A stretch of DNA of 64,000 nucleotides, taken from NCBI RefSeq assembly GCF_029227915.1, contig NC_079875.1:41251201-41315200 (forward strand). The letters run 5' to 3'. The notes below the pieces were generated by a model, which was given only the letters and a program-made list of their open reading frames with translations, was not told the DNA's origin and did no database searches. Of this stretch, positions 63,641-64,000 are shown one piece after another. The translations under genes and the position numbers were made by a program. Within the stretch, counting starts at the first letter, position 1. Each line of letters opens with the position of its first letter. Source of the stretch: Hydractinia symbiolongicarpus. Taxonomy: Eukaryota > Cnidaria > Hydrozoa > Anthoathecata > Hydractiniidae.

Positions 63641-64000
63641 ATAAATTAAAAAATCGTTCGGGAAATGAGTTTACTCCCTGGGTACTTTCTTTGTATACTT
63701 TTGACTATACGGGCCGGGTCCGGGATTTACGGGAAATCGCGGGTTTTCGTTTGAGGGCGATTAAACTTCTTTTATTCAGCGTCTCATCAAAAATGAAAAC
63801 ATTTTTAAAAACTACAAGTCTCATGGACTTTAGTGGTGAAATAATAATTTAAAAAATCGTTTGGGAAATGAGTTTACTCCCTGGGTACTTTCTTTGTATA
63901 CTTTTGACTATACGAGCCGAGTCCGGGATTTACGGGAAATCGCAAGTTTTCGTTTGCCGGCGATTAAACTTCTTTTATTCAGCGTCTTATCAAAAATGAA
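63640..64000 (+). repeat. Start of a further HOR repeat, cut by the window end
   Basis: The GGGCCGGGTCCGGG marker at 63,711 corresponds to the one at 61,882 (offset 1,829, nine monomers with a net two-base gain). What follows, TTTGAGGGCG, CATGGACTTTAGTGG, TATACGAGCCGAG, TCGCAAGTTTTCG and GCGTCTTATC, is the same series as at 61,813-62,171 and 54,581-54,939. Confidence 0.75.

Larger units (their letters stand above)
56254..64000 (+). repeat. 203-bp satellite array, right block
   Basis: Same satellite, same orientation, running off the end of the window in mid-monomer. Bases 56,254 to about 62,630 are a nearly exact copy of 49,022 to about 55,398. From about 62,630 the copy ends and about five monomers of different makeup follow. 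One of them has an irregular CCTTTTTTGTATAC stretch near 62,667. From about 63,640 the sequence again resembles 61,811 onward, at an offset of 1,829 bases. No gene is visible. Confidence 0.97.

Noticed and set aside
1-64000. Telomeric or simple-sequence repeats, or inverted (head-to-head) satellite blocks
   Set aside because: No short telomere-type motif runs were seen, and every monomer read is in the same orientation.

Overview
The window is almost entirely one tandem satellite DNA array. A monomer of about 203 bp repeats head to tail, always in the same orientation, from the first base to the last. About 308 monomers remain after subtracting two inserted elements (64,000 minus 2 x 738 bases, divided by 203). 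I find no protein-coding gene, rRNA, tRNA or CRISPR array. The short open frames that can be translated from it are repeat artefacts: 203 is not a multiple of 3, so the frame shifts at every monomer, and the same peptides recur wherever the same monomer variant recurs.

The DNA is from a eukaryotic nuclear genome. The reasons are the long homogenised satellite, its multi-level higher-order repeats (HORs) and a TTAA-flanked, piggyBac-like non-autonomous DNA transposon. I cannot name the species. CpG is well represented (about a dozen per monomer), so the array has not been strongly eroded by CpG methylation. An invertebrate would fit, but that is a weak inference. A centromeric or pericentromeric location is plausible but not shown.

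Layout. Bases 1-48,283 are continuous satellite. Recognisable tandem blocks inside it are 1,827 bp x2 (about 965-4,600), a mosaic with a 3,745-bp offset and a 110-bp deletion monomer (4,530-12,000), 597 bp x2 with an 11-bp deletion (14,894-16,087), 812 bp x3 (18,951-21,386), 4,055 bp x2 (about 26,490-34,635) overlapped by 2,433 bp x2 (about 31,527-36,400), and 3,046/2,640 bp (about 37,546-43,232) followed by 1,217-bp and 1,827-bp offsets to about 47,200. At 48,284-49,021 a 738-bp element with 17-bp terminal inverted repeats interrupts one monomer at a TTAA. Removing the element and one TTAA restores a monomer of exactly 203 bp. The element and about 32 monomers together form a 7,232-bp unit (about 48,149-55,380) that is repeated in tandem at once (about 55,381-62,630), so a second copy of the element lies at 55,516-56,253. 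I noticed only three substitutions between the two units by eye. The last 1.4 kb is satellite again and begins a further 1,829-bp-offset repeat.

There are no genes working together here. The interest is evolutionary: five or so monomer variants are shuffled into nested HORs of 3, 4, 6, 9, 12, 15, 20 and about 36 monomer-equivalents, and a transposon insertion has been captured and co-amplified by the satellite's own duplication process.
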